Source of the DNA: Diprion similis
Taxonomy: Eukaryota; Arthropoda; Insecta; Hymenoptera; Diprionidae
Direction of reading: 5' to 3'
NCBI RefSeq assembly: GCF_021155765.1
Contig: NC_060118.1
Coordinates: 6,076,001-6,140,000 of the forward strand
DNA: 64,000 nt
Shown piece by piece: positions 61,872 through 64,000 of the stretch. The position numbers and the translations under genes are program-made. The notes under the pieces were generated by a model. The model searched no databases. It saw only the letters and a program-made list of their open reading frames with translations, and was not told the origin of the DNA. Positions within the stretch are counted from its first letter, which is position 1. Every line of letters begins with the position of its first letter.

Positions 61872-64000
61872 TGTTCAATCAAAAACTTTCAACCATTCAG
61901 TTTTCTCCTGGGAAATACTTACCGGACTTGAAGATGATATTTCTGGAATAAGGTGAACAAGGAAGGTATAATTGGACTGCAGGTTTGGCCAGGCTCCGTA
62001 CAGCCTAGCGATATACGCGCTATTGACGTCACAAGATGCAATATGCAGTCGGACGGGGGTTCCCCATTGTACGCCATTGTGCCTATTGTACGTCACTCCA
62101 TCTCGTTGCGACACATTGTTACTTCTGGTAATTCATTGTCTGTTTATTTAGATAACGACCCGTACCCGGCTTCTTTGGTCTGTGTAACCCGAGGCCAGCG
62201 AACTCACTGCTTTGTCAATTTCACTCCGCAGGCTTTATCGAATTCGTGGCTTTTAGACTCTACCTATATTTGGGGTGTAAATATAAAAAGGTCAAAAGAT
62301 GGAAGGGCTGCAATATTGAACTTTTTAAGAAACGAAAACTAAATTTATAGAATTCTAAAATACGGGAAACTGAAGTGTGGAAGAGTAAAAAAATAAAATG
62401 GTCTACATACAGAATGCCAAATTACAGAATCGACGGAATTCGTCTCGTTAATACAGAATCGTTTACGGATTCTGGATTTTTACGTTTTATGTTTTGACTT
62501 TTCTGTATTTCGATTTTTTTGTATTTTCATAATTCTACAAATCAAATTTTCACAGCTTTGAAAATCCAATATTTTCGTCCTTCTATCAATCCGCCATCCT
62601 TCTATCAAATCGGTTCGAGATGATTAAAGAGTCTAGTAGATTCGTTCGATTTTACTCTACAATGGGTTATTTTATTCAGAAAAACTATCTCCCACAAAGT
62701 CGATGAAAGACATTTCTTTTTCCAGTAATAAATTCGATACTTTAATTTGTTGCTCATAACCGATATCGGTTCAATGTTGTAAAATTAATTGTTCAACGCT
62801 GCCAACACGTTGAATAAAAATATTTTTGTAAAGTGGTGGAATCTGATAGATTTTACCCATTTTCAAAGCTTTTGTTAATAAATCACGTATCCTCTATTTT
62901 TGTATTTTTGAAAGACATCTTCGTAACTTAAGAATATAAGAATTTAATGAATACTCAGTATATGACTATCCGACAGTGAAATTAATAAAAAGTATCGATT
63001 TTTGGCCAACCAATTTTCTTAATTCAACCTAAACTGTGGAATTCAGATCTGGATTTTAAATCTTCTACGTTTTGTACAGCTGTCTCTCTTTTTCATTCTT
63101 CCTCTTTTCACCTCGCTTCTTCATCGAGAACTTTTAACTTTCAAGAATTTCCTCAGGCATGCTCAATCTGCAGGATTATTGTAAAACCCTCCACTCGGGC
63201 CTAAAAAATATTTCTTGTAAAAAAGATATAATATTCAGATCTTTCTGAAGGAATTTGAATTGAACATTTCTCACTTTTTTCAACGTAGCAAGATTCTCGT
63301 TCCTTCCGATCATTCTTCAACTGAAACAAAACGCATAATTTCATTTTTGACCTAATGTTGGAATTCTTTACAAAAAACCTAACGGTTTGTAATTTTTTGG
63401 AGTATCTAATACAGAAGCGATCAAAAATTTGCACAATCTTGAATAAATATTTCTTAAAAATACAAGACAATATTAGCTTTATTGTTCGAAGCCAAAAATG
63501 ATAATAACATTTTATTCGGTCAAATCTTACTGGATCATTTTCTATGACAAAAGTAACCGAGAAAAAAATAAAGTAGAAATATGAATATGGAACGTCAGCT
63601 GAATTCACGTCATTTAAAGGCCACGGTTCAAAGTTTTATGTCTGTGCTCGGAGTTGGCGGACTGTAGATCTGGATCGTAGATATATTTTTTATTACAAGT
63701 GTCTATGACGGACGTTCGGACATCGACGAGTTTTACGATCTTATGAAAATTTCCTATAGGGGTAATATATTCACCCTTCAGGCGACATCAGTCGTCTCTC
63801 GATGTGAGAACCTACAGAAGAAATCCCGAGTCATAAGGTACATATTGGAAATAAAGATCCACGTAGTGTGGCAGGAAAGAAAAGGCCGGTTGAGAGAGCA
63901 AAAATTCAATTTCTCTGCATTTGGCAGTATTTAAATTTTGAATTATTCCATATCTTCTTACAATCGTCATACAACATCGAAATTTTGGATATATTGTAAA

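Larger units (their letters stand above)
58331..64000. other. Gene-poor flank upstream of the Ig gene
   Basis: No gene is supported over 5.6 kb. It holds degenerate TTTGTAATC repeats (58630-58760), a MITE (60693-60812) and a large fold-back element (60902-61871). Open frames at 61953-62342, 63201-63608 and 63743-63934 show no family features. Confidence 0.55.

Noticed and set aside
61953..62342. 129-residue plus-strand open frame
   Set aside because: No recognisable motif, an overlapping frame lies on the other strand, and it adjoins the fold-back element. It is probably chance or transposon debris.
63201..63608. 135-residue minus-strand open frame
   Set aside because: Composition is that of AT-rich non-coding DNA, with many K, F, I and N residues. 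There are no domains and no plausible splice partners.
63782..63836. Exon-like stretch bounded by TTCAG and AGGTACAT
   Set aside because: It is open and has both splice signals, but the peptide is not recognisable and no partner exon is visible in the window.
1..64000. CRISPR array, tRNA, rRNA or bacterial operon
   Set aside because: No regularly spaced short repeats with unique spacers, no cloverleaf or rRNA core sequence recognised, and all supported genes have spliceosomal introns.

Overview
This is a 64 kb piece of AT-rich nuclear DNA from an insect, and I read it as hymenopteran, possibly a sawfly. Support for an insect is direct: seven spliced genes of the insect-specific gustatory receptor (GR, 7tm_7) family lie beside an insect neural immunoglobulin-superfamily gene. 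Support for Hymenoptera is inference only, from short introns, low GC and TTAGG-like intronic repeats. No rRNA, tRNA, CRISPR or prokaryotic signal was seen.

Region 1 (about 0.45-41 kb) is a tandem GR cluster. Two genes are on the minus strand (457-2886 and 5287-7297) and five on the plus strand (8147-11447, 15529-19490, 22641-27336, 30557-33357, 37719-40936). I rebuilt all seven from splice sites. Each has exactly seven coding exons with the same intron phases (0,2,2,0,0,0), a 99- or 104-codon first exon, and a last exon carrying the GR signature in the form T-Y/F/L-h5-Q-M. The two minus genes are a close pair, and the last four plus genes are another clade, with the two most distal the closest. 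The array shows birth and death: the first gene has an in-frame TGA in exon 3, and the gene at 22641 has ATT where its paralogues have ATG. Non-coding blocks upstream of the plus-strand genes are duplicated with them.

Region 2 (41.5-58 kb) is one long minus-strand gene converging on the GR array. It encodes a secreted or membrane-anchored adhesion protein with a signal peptide, three Ig domains, one fibronectin III domain and a hydrophobic tail, like Drosophila Wrapper and Klingon. Its introns hold two short inverted-terminal-repeat elements and a TTAGG-like array.

Region 3 (58-64 kb) has no gene I can support. It holds a large fold-back element, a short MITE and degenerate GATTACAAA-type repeats.

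The GR genes would act in the dendritic membranes of taste neurons as ligand-gated cation channels. The Ig gene would act at neuron or glia surfaces. I see no functional link between the two loci beyond adjacency.
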